From: Chitinophagaceae bacterium
GTDB lineage: Bacteria > Bacteroidota > Bacteroidia > Chitinophagales > Chitinophagaceae
Direction of reading: 5' to 3'
Assembly: GCA_016786525.1 (NCBI GenBank)
Contig: JAEUVW010000285.1
Span: forward strand, 1 to 11,782
DNA: 11,782 nucleotides
Position 1 is the stretch's first letter. Each line of letters starts with the position of its first letter. Below are positions 1-6,769 of this stretch, piece by piece. The position numbers were made by a program, and so were the translations under genes. The notes beneath the pieces are model-generated. The model saw nothing but the letters and a program-made list of their open reading frames with translations, made no database searches and was not told where the DNA came from.

Positions 1-37
1 CGGGACTATTCATTTTAAAAAAGATCGGAAACAAACG

Positions 38-2440
38 ATGAAACAATTGATCATCGCTATACTTGTGTGTATAGCACAGCCCCTGTATGCCCAAACGGAA
101 AACAGTACTGTATCGGGCCTGGTAAAAGAAGAAAAAACAAACCTTCCCGCAGCGTATGCGACGGTGATCCTGAAAACGGAGCGCGACAGTGCCTTTGTGA
201 TGGGAACGGTGAGCGGGGAAGACGGCAGGTTTTCCCTGAACGAGGTACACAGCGGCAATTATTTCCTGGAGATCAAAAGCACCGGTTTCGTGCCAAAGCG
301 TGTAGCGCTGACGGCAGGCCGCCTGAATCATTTCCTGGATATGGGCACCATCCTGCTTTCGGAAAATGAACAGCTGCTGCAGGAAATAGTCATCAGCGGG
401 AAAGCCGACGAGGTGAATGCGAAGATGGATAAAAAAACCTTCGATCTTGGGGCCAACCTCACCCAGGCGGGCGCTTCGGCACTGGAGGCAATGAAGAACC
501 TGCCCGGTGTTACGGTGCAGGACGGTAAGCTGCAATTGCGGGGCAATGACAAGGTAATGGTGCTCATCGACGGCAAACAAACGGCTTTGACCGGTATGGG
601 CGGGCAATCTGGATTGGACAACATTCCGGCCTCTGCCATCGAAAAGATAGAAATTATCAACAACCCGTCTGCCCGCTTTGATGCGAACGGCAATGCGGGT
701 ATCATCAACATCATCTACCGGAAAGAAAAACAGGAAGGCTTTAACGGGAAGCTCGGCTTTACCGGCGGCCTGGGCGCACTCTGGGTAAAAAAGGAAAGTT
801 ATCCCGGTATACGGCCACAGTATACAGCTACTCCCAAGCTGAATCCTTCGCTATCGCTGAATTACCGGAAGAAAAAGGTAAACCTGTTTCTGCAGGCGGA
901 CAACCTGTATACCAAAACGTTGAATAAAAATGAATTCACGGACCGCTTTTATGACAATGGGGATACGATCAGGCAACAGACGGTCAGGAACCGCACGACG
1001 AATATCATCACCGGCAAAGCAGGCCTGGACTGGCAGGCCGGTGAGCGGAACACGTTCAATTTTTCGACCCTGTTCAGCAGCGAGAAGATACTGGACCGGG
1101 GCGATGAACCGTTCTTTACTGCCGACTTGTCGCAACAGCAACGCCTGTGGCGCTTCCTGGAAGATGAGCTGAAGACGACTGTTACCCTGTCTTCAGGCTG
1201 GCAACACCAGTTCCGGCAACCCGGCCGGAAACTGTCGGCAGGATTTAATTATACCTACCACAGGGAAAACGAGCAGTATTTCTTTACCAATATACTGCCG
1301 GCCTATACGGGCCTTGATTCGTTTAAGCTGATCTCGGATGAGCATGTGGCGGACCTGAACCTGGACTATGTACAGCCGCTGAAATACGGGCGCGTGGAGG
1401 GTGGCATCAAATTGCGCCGCCGCTACATACCGGTGAATATGCTGTTCATTCCCGGCCTGAACTCGCCGCTGGACACCAATGCGGGAGGCTGGGCCAACTA
1501 CGGGGAAACGATACCGGCTGTGTATGGCAATTATATCCTGGAAAGCAAAAGCTTTGAAGTAGAGGCCGGCCTGCGGGTAGAATATGTGTCGGTGCAGTAT
1601 GATGTGAACCCGGGGCACAATACTTACAAAAGCGATGGCTATCATTATACGCAGCCCTTCCCGAATATGCGCCTGTCCTATAAGCTGAATGAGCGGAACC
1701 GGTTTTCTGTTTTTTACAACCGCAGGGTAGACCGGCCGAATGAGGTGGATATCCGCATCTTTCCGAAGTATGACGATGCCGGTATCATCAAGGTCGGCAA
1801 CCCGGCATTGCGGCCGCAGTTTACCCATGTCGTGGAGCTGGGCTACAAAACGAGCCGGAAGGACGCTTACCTGTACACTTCGCTGTACCACAGGATGATG
1901 GATGCCACCATTACCCGTATATCCAGCACGGTGGGCGGCAGTCCGCTGATCTACAATATTTTCCAGAATGCAGGGAAAAGCTACAGCACGGGTATCGAAA
2001 TGCTGCTGTCGCAGCGGGCCGGGAAATGGGCCGATTTTAACCTGAACCTGAATGCGTATCAGAATATCATCGAAGCATTCAGTGTGGAGAACCTGTACCC
2101 GCAAAGGAATACATTCAGCGCAGCCCGGCAGGAACTGTTTTCCGGCAACATCAAACTGAATGGTCTTTTTCACTTACCCGGCCGCTGGGACGCCCAGTTC
2201 AGTGCTGTTTACCAGGCGCCGGACATTATTCCGCAGGGAACCATAGATGCCCGCTTCTCCATAGACCTGGGTGTACGCAAGCCTATCCTGAAAGGCAAGG
2301 GCGAACTCTTCGCCAATGCCACGGATATCGCCAATACGCTGCGGATCAGGAGGACTATACAGGGAGAGGGCTTCCGCTATGTGAGTACCGATTATTATGA
2401 AACGCAGGTGCTGCGGGCCGGTTTTACCTATAAGTTCTGA
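38..2440 (+). CDS. TonB-dependent-receptor-like outer-membrane beta-barrel protein
   Basis: This 800-residue protein is predicted to sit in the outer membrane. Residues 1-19 form a signal peptide (basic start, hydrophobic core, cleavage after LYAQ). Residues about 24-105 look like a carboxypeptidase-regulatory-like beta-sandwich, with the typical GLV...LPAAYATV...GxF pattern. Residues about 130-230 look like a TonB plug, including LRGNDKVMVLIDGK (167-180) and IEKIEIINNPSARFDANG (201-218). The rest is rich in alternating aromatic and polar strands and ends in an aromatic residue (TYKF), as expected of a barrel. This is the layout of the Bacteroidota 'outer membrane beta-barrel family' (OMP_b-brl_3-like), not of a classical SusC, and no SusD follows. 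The substrate cannot be told from the sequence. The ATG at 38 directly precedes the signal peptide. It lies near the left edge, so any upstream partner is not visible. Confidence 0.93.
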   Translation: MKQLIIAILVCIAQPLYAQTENSTVSGLVKEEKTNLPAAYATVILKTERDSAFVMGTVSGEDGRFSLNEVHSGNYFLEIKSTGFVPKRVALTAGRLNHFLDMGTILLSENEQLLQEIVISGKADEVNAKMDKKTFDLGANLTQAGASALEAMKNLPGVTVQDGKLQLRGNDKVMVLIDGKQTALTGMGGQSGLDNIPASAIEKIEIINNPSARFDANGNAGIINIIYRKEKQEGFNGKLGFTGGLGALWVKKESYPGIRPQYTATPKLNPSLSLNYRKKKVNLFLQADNLYTKTLNKNEFTDRFYDNGDTIRQQTVRNRTTNIITGKAGLDWQAGERNTFNFSTLFSSEKILDRGDEPFFTADLSQQQRLWRFLEDELKTTVTLSSGWQHQFRQPGRKLSAGFNYTYHRENEQYFFTNILPAYTGLDSFKLISDEHVADLNLDYVQPLKYGRVEGGIKLRRRYIPVNMLFIPGLNSPLDTNAGGWANYGETIPAVYGNYILESKSFEVEAGLRVEYVSVQYDVNPGHNTYKSDGYHYTQPFPNMRLSYKLNERNRFSVFYNRRVDRPNEVDIRIFPKYDDAGIIKVGNPALRPQFTHVVELGYKTSRKDAYLYTSLYHRMMDATITRISSTVGGSPLIYNIFQNAGKSYSTGIEMLLSQRAGKWADFNLNLNAYQNIIEAFSVENLYPQRNTFSAARQELFSGNIKLNGLFHLPGRWDAQFSAVYQAPDIIPQGTIDARFSIDLGVRKPILKGKGELFANATDIANTLRIRRTIQGEGFRYVSTDYYETQVLRAGFTYKF

Positions 2441-2498
2441 TACCGGAATTGTTACGAAAAATTAAAATAGAAATTATGCGTCGGAAAGGGCAATCCGT

Positions 2499-2506
2499 TA
2501 CATTTG
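2499..2506 (+). promoter_or_regulatory. Bacteroidota-type -7 promoter box of the VOC gene
   Basis: TACATTTG matches the Bacteroidota -7 consensus TAnnTTTG exactly. It lies 31 nt before the ATG at 2538, with an A-rich leader between. The expected -33 TTG is imperfect: the nearest candidate is ATG at 2476-2478, 20 nt upstream. The site lies inside the 97-nt gap after the outer-membrane protein gene, so the VOC gene probably has its own transcript. The consensus is established knowledge; its use here is inferred. Confidence 0.55.
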
Positions 2507-2537
2507 CCTGTATTCAAAAAACTAAAATTTTAAAACT

Positions 2538-2978
2538 ATGGCTTTAGTAAATGTTTACCTCACCTTCAACGGTGACTGTGCACAGGCTTTCGATTTTTAC
2601 AAGTCTGTATTTGGTGGTGAATTTTCGTACTCCGGAAAATTCAAGGATATGCCGCCGGTAGAAGGGCAAACCATGTCCGCCGAGGATGGCGAAAAGATCA
2701 TGCACGTCAGCCTGCCCGTGAGCAAGGAGACAACATTGATGGGCAGCGATACCGGCGGTGAATGGTCGTCCGGTTTTAAACAGGGGAATAATTTTTCGAT
2801 CTCGGTAACGGCACAGAGCAAAGATGAAGCCGACCGCCTGTTCAACGGGCTTTCTGAAGGCGGCCAGGTGACGATGCCGATGAACAAGACCTTCTGGGGC
2901 GATTACTTCGGTATGTGCACTGACAAATTCGGTATCAGCTGGATGATGAGCTTTAACGAAGCACAGCAGCAGCACTAA
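2538..2978 (+). CDS. VOC-superfamily protein, PhnB/3-dmu-9_3-mt type
   Basis: This 146-residue cytosolic protein belongs to the vicinal-oxygen-chelate (glyoxalase/bleomycin-resistance-like) superfamily, in the PhnB-like branch. It shows the usual opening of that branch: a strand (VNVYLTF, 5-10), then a helix with FDFYKSVFGGEF (18-29). The strand IMHVSLPV (54-61) carries a conserved His56. The family's C-terminal signature FWGDYFGMCTDKFGISW spans 119-135. Its length is normal for the family. Annotated members are often called '3-demethylubiquinone-9 3-methyltransferase', but there is no methyltransferase fold here and the substrate is unknown. It has its own promoter-like box and ends just before a strong terminator, so it is probably monocistronic. 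Confidence 0.92.
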   Translation: MALVNVYLTFNGDCAQAFDFYKSVFGGEFSYSGKFKDMPPVEGQTMSAEDGEKIMHVSLPVSKETTLMGSDTGGEWSSGFKQGNNFSISVTAQSKDEADRLFNGLSEGGQVTMPMNKTFWGDYFGMCTDKFGISWMMSFNEAQQQH

Positions 2979-3010
2979 GCAAACAGTTCCGATAGCTGTT
3001 TCTCAGCATA

Positions 3011-3047
3011 AAAACGTCCCGTTGTTTTCTGCAACGGGACGTTTTTT
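3011..3047. terminator. Bidirectional rho-independent terminator between convergent genes
   Basis: A perfect 14-bp inverted repeat pairs 3011-3024 (AAAACGTCCCGTTG) with 3032-3045 (CAACGGGACGTTTT) around a 7-nt loop. On the plus strand it ends in a run of seven T (3041-3048 region); on the minus strand it also ends in a T run because the left arm begins with A. It lies 32 nt after the VOC stop and 24 nt after the stop of the convergent T9SS gene, so it can end both transcripts. Confidence 0.9.
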
Positions 3048-3070
3048 TCTGTCAATAGAATAAGAGATTC

Positions 3071-4831
3071 TTATTGTATCGAAAGCATCAGGTTCTGATC
3101 GATGGTCCTGCCTTTTACTTTTACGGTATAGATACCGGCAGGCATATTGATGCCGGCCTGCAGGGGCAGTACGTTGTGTCCTGCTTTACCCTGCATTGGT
3201 GTGCTCTGGCAGGTACGGCCGGTAATATCATAGATGGCCACCTGTACCTCATCGTCTGCCGACAGGTCGATTTGTACTTTGAATGCTGAGCCGGCCAGTG
3301 AAGGGTTCGGACTCAACAAGGCCAGGGAATGGGCTACAGTAGCCTGGCTGGCAGCAGCATAACGTCCGGTTCCGATCGCGCCGCCACCACCGGGCCTGGT
3401 GCCGGTAAAGCAGAGTTCATTATCAACCAGGTCGAGCTGCCATCTGTGCGCCAGGTTTTCCAGCCCGAAACTGCTGGTGGTCGCTGTTATTTTTTTGACG
3501 CTGCCCCATTCTGTGATCTGGCGTTGCAGGTCTTCAAAATACTCGAGGCAACCGGACTGGCCGTTGAAGTCTGCTTTGACAACGTATACTTCTTTCAAGG
3601 GTGAGCCGGGTGTGCCATTCCCTTCGCCGATCGCATACATGGTTATACCGTCATTCACACCGCCTGTACTCCAGTCAATGGCCATACCGGTTTCTTCCAC
3701 ACCTGTGTTGTACAGAAACAGTCCGTTGGGATTCACGGGGAAGCCGTTGGCATCCAGCTTGAACATATAGGCATCCCCATTGATGGGATCGTTGAAGTAA
3801 GGGCCGGTAACATAATATTCCCTCCGGCCTGTAGTGGCATTCACGCCACCGACGGCATCGTATCCGTACATCAGGAATCCGGGGTTTGTTGCAGATGAAT
3901 ATAAGCCTGCCCATTGATACCAGCCGCCGTTCCCCAGCTTTACCACCAGGGCTTTGGCATCGCTGATGCCGGTGAGGATAAAGCCATCCCCGGGCGTGAC
4001 ATTGATCGAGCGCATGCGTTCGGAAACCCCACCCATATAGGTGCTGTAGGCATCCATGCGGACAAAGGCGCCGGTATTGGGATCCAGTACCATCCAGAAT
4101 GGTTTGGACCAGGTAGGATCGTCGTAGTCGCCGACAATGATCAGCTCGCTGGCATAGGGACTCTCCACCAGGTCTGTAGGGCCGGCGGTGCCGGATATGT
4201 CGTAGAAGTTGCCCCAGAGCAGGTTGCCTGCCTGGTCGATGTGCATGGCCCAGAGGCGCGAACCGTCATCGTTCAGGGTGCCGGTTGCAAAGAGTGTGTT
4301 GGGGCTGGAGCTGGATTCTTTCAGCCCGGCTATAAAGGCCAGGGCTCCTGAAGAATTGGCCAGGCTGTAGCCCTGCACATTCATGACATTGCCCATCAGG
4401 TCCAGGCGGATATAGGCAATCCCCTGGTTTTGGTAGGGCGCAAACAGTCCGGACTGTGTGATGTAGGTGCCGATAGCCCCGTATCCGCTGCCGTCGCTGA
4501 ATTCGACTACGAAGGCTGTGGTGAACCGTGCTTGTATCCCTGTGGCAACATGGGTCAGGAAGTAAACGCGGTTGAAATTGTTGCCGGACGAAAATCGGCC
4601 GTCCTGGTCGGTGCGCAGCACATATACCCCATAGTTGCCGATACTTGAAGACAGGTCGCGTATATGATCGGCGCCTACCAGGTGGCCGGGACCTGTTGCA
4701 GTAGTCACCTGTCCGCATTTGGTGCGGGTGCCGATATCCGGTGCGTAACCGTATTTGTGCTGGAAGTATTGTGCAGAGGCCTGTGTGCACAGCAGTGTTG
4801 CCAGGCTGAGCATGGATAAGATTGATTTCAT
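3071..4831 (-). CDS. Secreted protein with T9SS type A C-terminal sorting domain
   Basis: This 586-residue protein is predicted to be exported by Sec and then carried across the outer membrane by the type IX secretion system. Residues 1-20 form a signal peptide ending in QASA before Gln21. Residues 505-586 form a type A sorting domain: LLSPNPS opening, VQVAIYDITGR in the middle, and MPAGIYTVKVKG near the end. The body (about 21-500) is rich in Gly, Asp and aromatic residues. It has recurring D-x-x-G turns followed by a beta strand (for example RTDQDGRF, HIDQAGNLLW, KLDANGFPV), which suggests a beta-propeller-like fold. No catalytic motif is recognisable, so the function is unknown. It is the last gene before the terminator on its strand and lies 217 nt downstream of a LytTR regulator. 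Two direct repeats in that gap look like its operator. Confidence 0.9.
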   Translation of the reverse strand: MKSILSMLSLATLLCTQASAQYFQHKYGYAPDIGTRTKCGQVTTATGPGHLVGADHIRDLSSSIGNYGVYVLRTDQDGRFSSGNNFNRVYFLTHVATGIQARFTTAFVVEFSDGSGYGAIGTYITQSGLFAPYQNQGIAYIRLDLMGNVMNVQGYSLANSSGALAFIAGLKESSSSPNTLFATGTLNDDGSRLWAMHIDQAGNLLWGNFYDISGTAGPTDLVESPYASELIIVGDYDDPTWSKPFWMVLDPNTGAFVRMDAYSTYMGGVSERMRSINVTPGDGFILTGISDAKALVVKLGNGGWYQWAGLYSSATNPGFLMYGYDAVGGVNATTGRREYYVTGPYFNDPINGDAYMFKLDANGFPVNPNGLFLYNTGVEETGMAIDWSTGGVNDGITMYAIGEGNGTPGSPLKEVYVVKADFNGQSGCLEYFEDLQRQITEWGSVKKITATTSSFGLENLAHRWQLDLVDNELCFTGTRPGGGGAIGTGRYAAASQATVAHSLALLSPNPSLAGSAFKVQIDLSADDEVQVAIYDITGRTCQSTPMQGKAGHNVLPLQAGINMPAGIYTVKVKGRTIDQNLMLSIQ

Positions 4832-4955
4832 AAAATGCTGTTTTTAGAATTGGTTAAATTGAGGATCGTTAAGACAAGGGGCATAATAATAGCTATGTGC
4901 CATGCCAGAGTTGCTGTCGCTTCTGTTCCATTGTTTTTTGGTTTTGGTATACCAG

Positions 4956-4963
4956 CAAAGTAC
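4956..4963 (-). promoter_or_regulatory. Possible -7 box upstream of the T9SS-protein gene
   Basis: On the minus strand this reads GTACTTTG, which resembles the Bacteroidota TAnnTTTG box but has TA and TTTG separated by one base instead of two. No TTG is found at the usual -33 distance. That is compatible with an activator-dependent promoter, because the LytTR-like repeats lie about 28 nt further upstream. The match alone is weak. Confidence 0.25.
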
Positions 4964-4990
4964 ACCACAGCACAGCGGTTTTGTAAAAAA

Positions 4991-5025
4991 CTACAATGAA
5001 CGGGCACTTTTCTATAATGAACGGG
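4991..5025 (-). promoter_or_regulatory. Pair of direct repeats resembling a LytTR operator
   Basis: CTACAATGAACGGG (4991-5004) and CTATAATGAACGGG (5012-5025) match at 13 of 14 bases with a period of 21 bp. Read on the minus strand, each carries the 9-mer CCCGTTCAT. The two 9-mers are separated by exactly 12 bp (5005-5016). Known LytTR proteins (AgrA, AlgR/LytR type) bind two 9-bp direct repeats of approximate form [TA][AC][CA]GTTN[AG][TG] about 12 bp apart; each copy here fits 8 of 9 positions. The site lies just after the LytTR gene's stop and about 160-195 nt before the T9SS-protein start, both on the minus strand. Binding is inferred. Confidence 0.6.
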
Positions 5026-5048
5026 AAAGCAACAGGATGTTGCCCGCT

Positions 5049-5507
5049 TCAGGACAGGGCTACTGTGCCGGACCTGGAGCGGACATAGGCGATAAATTCC
5101 TGAACCCTGCGTTTGGCTACCGGTACGAGGTCGCCTGTTTTCATTTCTACATTCAGGTTGCCCTGGCGTACGATGGATTGCAGGTTGTGTATGTTCAGGA
5201 TAAAGGATTTGTGCACGCGAAAGAAATTGTCATTGGCATATTCCTTTTCAACGCGATTCAATAGTTTGCAGATCAGTGTATCCTGCTTTTTACCCTGGTG
5301 CAGGAAAACAATGCGGGTGTAGAATCCTTTAGCTTCCAGGTACAGGATGTCTGCCAGTTGCACGATGTAGATCTTGTCTCCTTTGCGCAAGGCAACCGCA
5401 GCAGGGCTTTTGGGATACAGCTTTTGCGGGACAAGCTTTTCAGGCTGGTATGGGTGTACTTCCATACTGTGGATTTCGCCATGCAATGGAACAGGAACTG
5501 TTTTCAT
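5049..5507 (-). CDS. Stand-alone LytTR-family DNA-binding transcriptional regulator
   Basis: This 152-residue protein consists almost only of a LytTR DNA-binding domain (about 40-145). Visible hallmarks are the strand KIYIVQLADILYLEAKGFYTRI (45-66), the basic FFRVHKSFILN core (95-105), and the closing strand GDLVPVAKRRVQEF (125-138). The first 40 residues are Pro-rich and not long enough for a receiver domain, so there is no phospho-acceptor Asp. How it is switched on is unknown; many Bacteroidota carry LytTR proteins of this kind. The start at 5507 has no strong ribosome-binding site (a feature common in the phylum) and could also lie slightly downstream, at Met15. It lies on the same strand as the T9SS gene below it and the DUF4268 gene above it, but with gaps of 217 and 166 nt, so separate transcripts are likely. 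Confidence 0.9.
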   Translation of the reverse strand: MKTVPVPLHGEIHSMEVHPYQPEKLVPQKLYPKSPAAVALRKGDKIYIVQLADILYLEAKGFYTRIVFLHQGKKQDTLICKLLNRVEKEYANDNFFRVHKSFILNIHNLQSIVRQGNLNVEMKTGDLVPVAKRRVQEFIAYVRSRSGTVALS

Positions 5508-5641
5508 GATGAACTGGTTAAAGAGGGTCGTACAATACAGAAACCTAAATTAACCTTTACTGCAGCCTGCTCCTCATCCGGACCTCTTTTTCGTGGAAAA
5601 AAACCCAGAGGATATTCGGTAAGCCAATTATAGATGGGCTT

Positions 5642-5673
5642 CGGTACCCGGGCTTTTTCGCAAGCCGGTGCCG
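5642..5673 (-). terminator. Hairpin directly after the DUF4268 gene
   Basis: The arms 5642-5648 plus 5651-5655 pair with 5662-5666 plus 5667-5673, giving a 12-bp stem with one G-U-type wobble, a 2-nt bulge (5649-5650) and a 6-nt loop. It begins at the very base after the DUF4268 stop codon (5674-5676). No T run follows on the minus strand, so it may be a weak or factor-dependent terminator or an mRNA 3'-end stabiliser. Confidence 0.4.
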
Positions 5674-6129
5674 TTAGTGTTCAAAAGCATACTTACTCAT
5701 GCTCCAAAATGTATCCAGTGCGATGATCCTGGGTTTCAGGAATGAGATCATGCGTGGCCAGTCTTCTGTACGGTTGATGTTTACACCTTCGGTGAGGGTA
5801 TAGACACGGCTTTGTGTTTTACCTTGTTCGTCGGTTGCCTCCGCTTCCCATATCCAGTCTTCCTGCATCGTTTCGCGGAGGAAGCTTTGCTGCAGCAGTA
5901 ATTGCCCGTACTGCTCTTGCCGGATGCTTAGATCCGGATGCGTGAGTACAATGCCGATGCAGGCTTGCCGCTGCCCGGCATCCATCCTGAATTGAATATG
6001 AGCCACTCCGGTGCGGTAGTTGATCCAGTTGACCTGTTCCCCGTCAGCGGATAAGACCGGCTGCATGTATTGGCCGAAGGTGGTCCAGAAGGCCTGTCTT
6101 TGTTTCGCTGCTTCCTGCTTGCTGTACAT
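5674..6129 (-). CDS. DUF4268-like protein
   Basis: This 151-residue soluble protein resembles the DUF4268 family, whose function is not established. Family-like features are the N-terminal helix with KQRQAFWTTFGQYM (9-22), the strand pair around WINYRTGVAHIQFRMD (35-50), ACIGIVL (56-62), and the aromatic-rich segment DWIWEAE (91-97). The last helix ends in FWSMSKYAFEH. DUF4268 also appears as a C-terminal part of restriction-related proteins, but here it is a complete stand-alone protein with no nuclease or methylase gene nearby. The family call rests on recall of the pattern, not on a search. No signal peptide or membrane segment is present. A hairpin follows its stop codon, and the repeat-rich gene-free stretch lies upstream, where I find no convincing promoter. 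Confidence 0.8.
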   Translation of the reverse strand: MYSKQEAAKQRQAFWTTFGQYMQPVLSADGEQVNWINYRTGVAHIQFRMDAGQRQACIGIVLTHPDLSIRQEQYGQLLLQQSFLRETMQEDWIWEAEATDEQGKTQSRVYTLTEGVNINRTEDWPRMISFLKPRIIALDTFWSMSKYAFEH

Positions 6130-6159
6130 ACCGCCGAAGATAAGCTGCCTGCGGGGGAT

Positions 6160-6460
6160 TTGTGACCTGTGATTTCAGATTTTGGATTGTAGTGACAGAA
6201 CGATTTGAGATTTTAGAATTATGATTTGAGATTGTCGCGATAGGGCGATTTATGATTTGAGATTGCAGTAACAGGATGATAGGAAATGATTTGAGATTTA
6301 GAATAGAGATTTTAGATTGCAGGATTTGATTTCAGAAATTCGGTGGGTAGGGATTCAGGAATGGAGAATCAGAATTTATGATTTTGGAATTGGAATTGTA
6401 TGGGTAGCGCAATTTTAGATTGAAGGTTTGTGATGGCCGCAATGGGATTTCAGGGATCGG
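6160..6460. repeat. Cluster of degenerate GATTTGAGATT repeats in an AT-rich intergenic stretch
   Basis: The 11-mer GATTTGAGATT occurs exactly at 6202, 6223, 6254 and 6288. Close variants occur at 6171 (GATTTCAGATT), 6308 (GATTTTAGATT), 6328 (GATTTCAGA) and 6446 (GATTTCAGG). Between some copies lies a second recurring piece, GATTG followed by YAGTRACAG or TCGCGATAG (about 6185, 6230 and 6262). Spacing is irregular (21-34 nt) and the copies are decayed, which rules out a CRISPR. Composition is clearly more AT-rich than the flanking genes. No open frame of useful length crosses it. The function is unknown. Confidence 0.8.
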
Positions 6461-6550
6461 ATATATTAAGTTTTATGAAGCCTATACGTGACTTTACTCC
6501 CCGGTAGAGCAGAAAGCTGGCATGTAATTGCGGAAGTAAACGGAATCCGC

Positions 6551-6618
6551 ATTCCCCTCCCTGGAGGGGCGGAAGAATAAGGTCTTGGGATAAAACCGTC
6601 TATGGGGTGGGTTGGCGG
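6551..6618. repeat. GC-rich hairpin element, copy 1
   Basis: It starts with TTCCCCTCCCTGGAGGGG, a short hairpin (CCCCTC with GAGGGG, 6554-6569). After a variable middle it ends with GGGGTGGGTTGGCGG (6604-6618). A diverged second copy with the same order and almost the same internal distance follows 123 nt to the right. The combination 'CCCCTCC..GGAGGGG ... GGGTGGGTTGG' resembles REP-like intergenic repeats I recall from other Bacteroidota; that link is memory, not a search. Confidence 0.6.
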
Positions 6619-6673
6619 TATACTTAATGGTAGCAAAGAAAGCTACTGATGCACAGCAGCGTGGAAAATCTGT

Positions 6674-6741
6674 TTTCCCCTCCCGGGAGGAGTGGGAATT
6701 TTAGGTCGTATGGGAAGGCCAACACGGTGTGGGTTGGCCGG
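6674..6741. repeat. GC-rich hairpin element, copy 2
   Basis: This copy has TTTCCCCTCCCGGGAGG with a perfect 12-nt palindrome CCTCCCGGGAGG (6679-6690), then TAGGTC in the middle (AAGGTC in copy 1), and ends with GGTGTGGGTTGGCCGG (6726-6741). The distance from the hairpin start to TGGGTTGG is 53 nt, against 54 in copy 1, which supports common descent. It lies just downstream of the PLD-like gene's stop on the minus strand and may also act as the end structure of that transcript. Confidence 0.6.
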
Positions 6742-6769
6742 TTATAGACAAACCGTAAAGATCATCCTG

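Larger units (their letters stand above)
6461..6769. other. Gene-free stretch upstream-to-downstream junction of two minus-strand genes
   Basis: Together with the repeat cluster to its left, this completes a 640-nt gap between the DUF4268 gene and the end of the PLD-like gene. It holds two copies of a GC-rich hairpin element (listed separately) and a further inverted repeat, GGCCAAC (6717-6723) with GTTGGCC (6733-6739), 31 nt after the PLD-like gene's stop on the minus strand. That hairpin may mark the end of the operon transcript, although no T run follows it. No coding frame, tRNA or promoter could be supported. Confidence 0.5.

Noticed and set aside
1193..2173. Open frame of about 326 codons on the minus strand
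   Set aside because: It is antisense to the barrel part of the outer-membrane protein, whose plus-strand frame has clear domain motifs. The minus-strand translation is His/Arg/Ile-rich without family features.
38..2440. SusC-type polysaccharide transporter
   Set aside because: At 800 residues it is shorter than usual SusC proteins, its plug resembles the OMP_b-brl_3 type, and no SusD gene follows.
2538..2978. Ubiquinone methyltransferase function
   Set aside because: The name is attached to this family by old annotation only. The protein has a VOC fold pattern with no S-adenosylmethionine-binding motif.
4902..5264. Plus-strand open frame of 120 codons crossing the gap before the T9SS gene
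   Set aside because: It overlaps the LytTR gene antisense and covers the direct repeats. It has no recognisable protein features, and the gap reads better as regulatory DNA.
5674..6129. Restriction-modification or defence gene
   Set aside because: DUF4268 is sometimes linked to restriction proteins, but there is no nuclease, methylase or other defence gene around it, so a defence role cannot be supported here.
6160..6460. CRISPR array
   Set aside because: The repeats are only about 11 nt, degenerate and unevenly spaced (21-34 nt), and there are no cas genes in the window.
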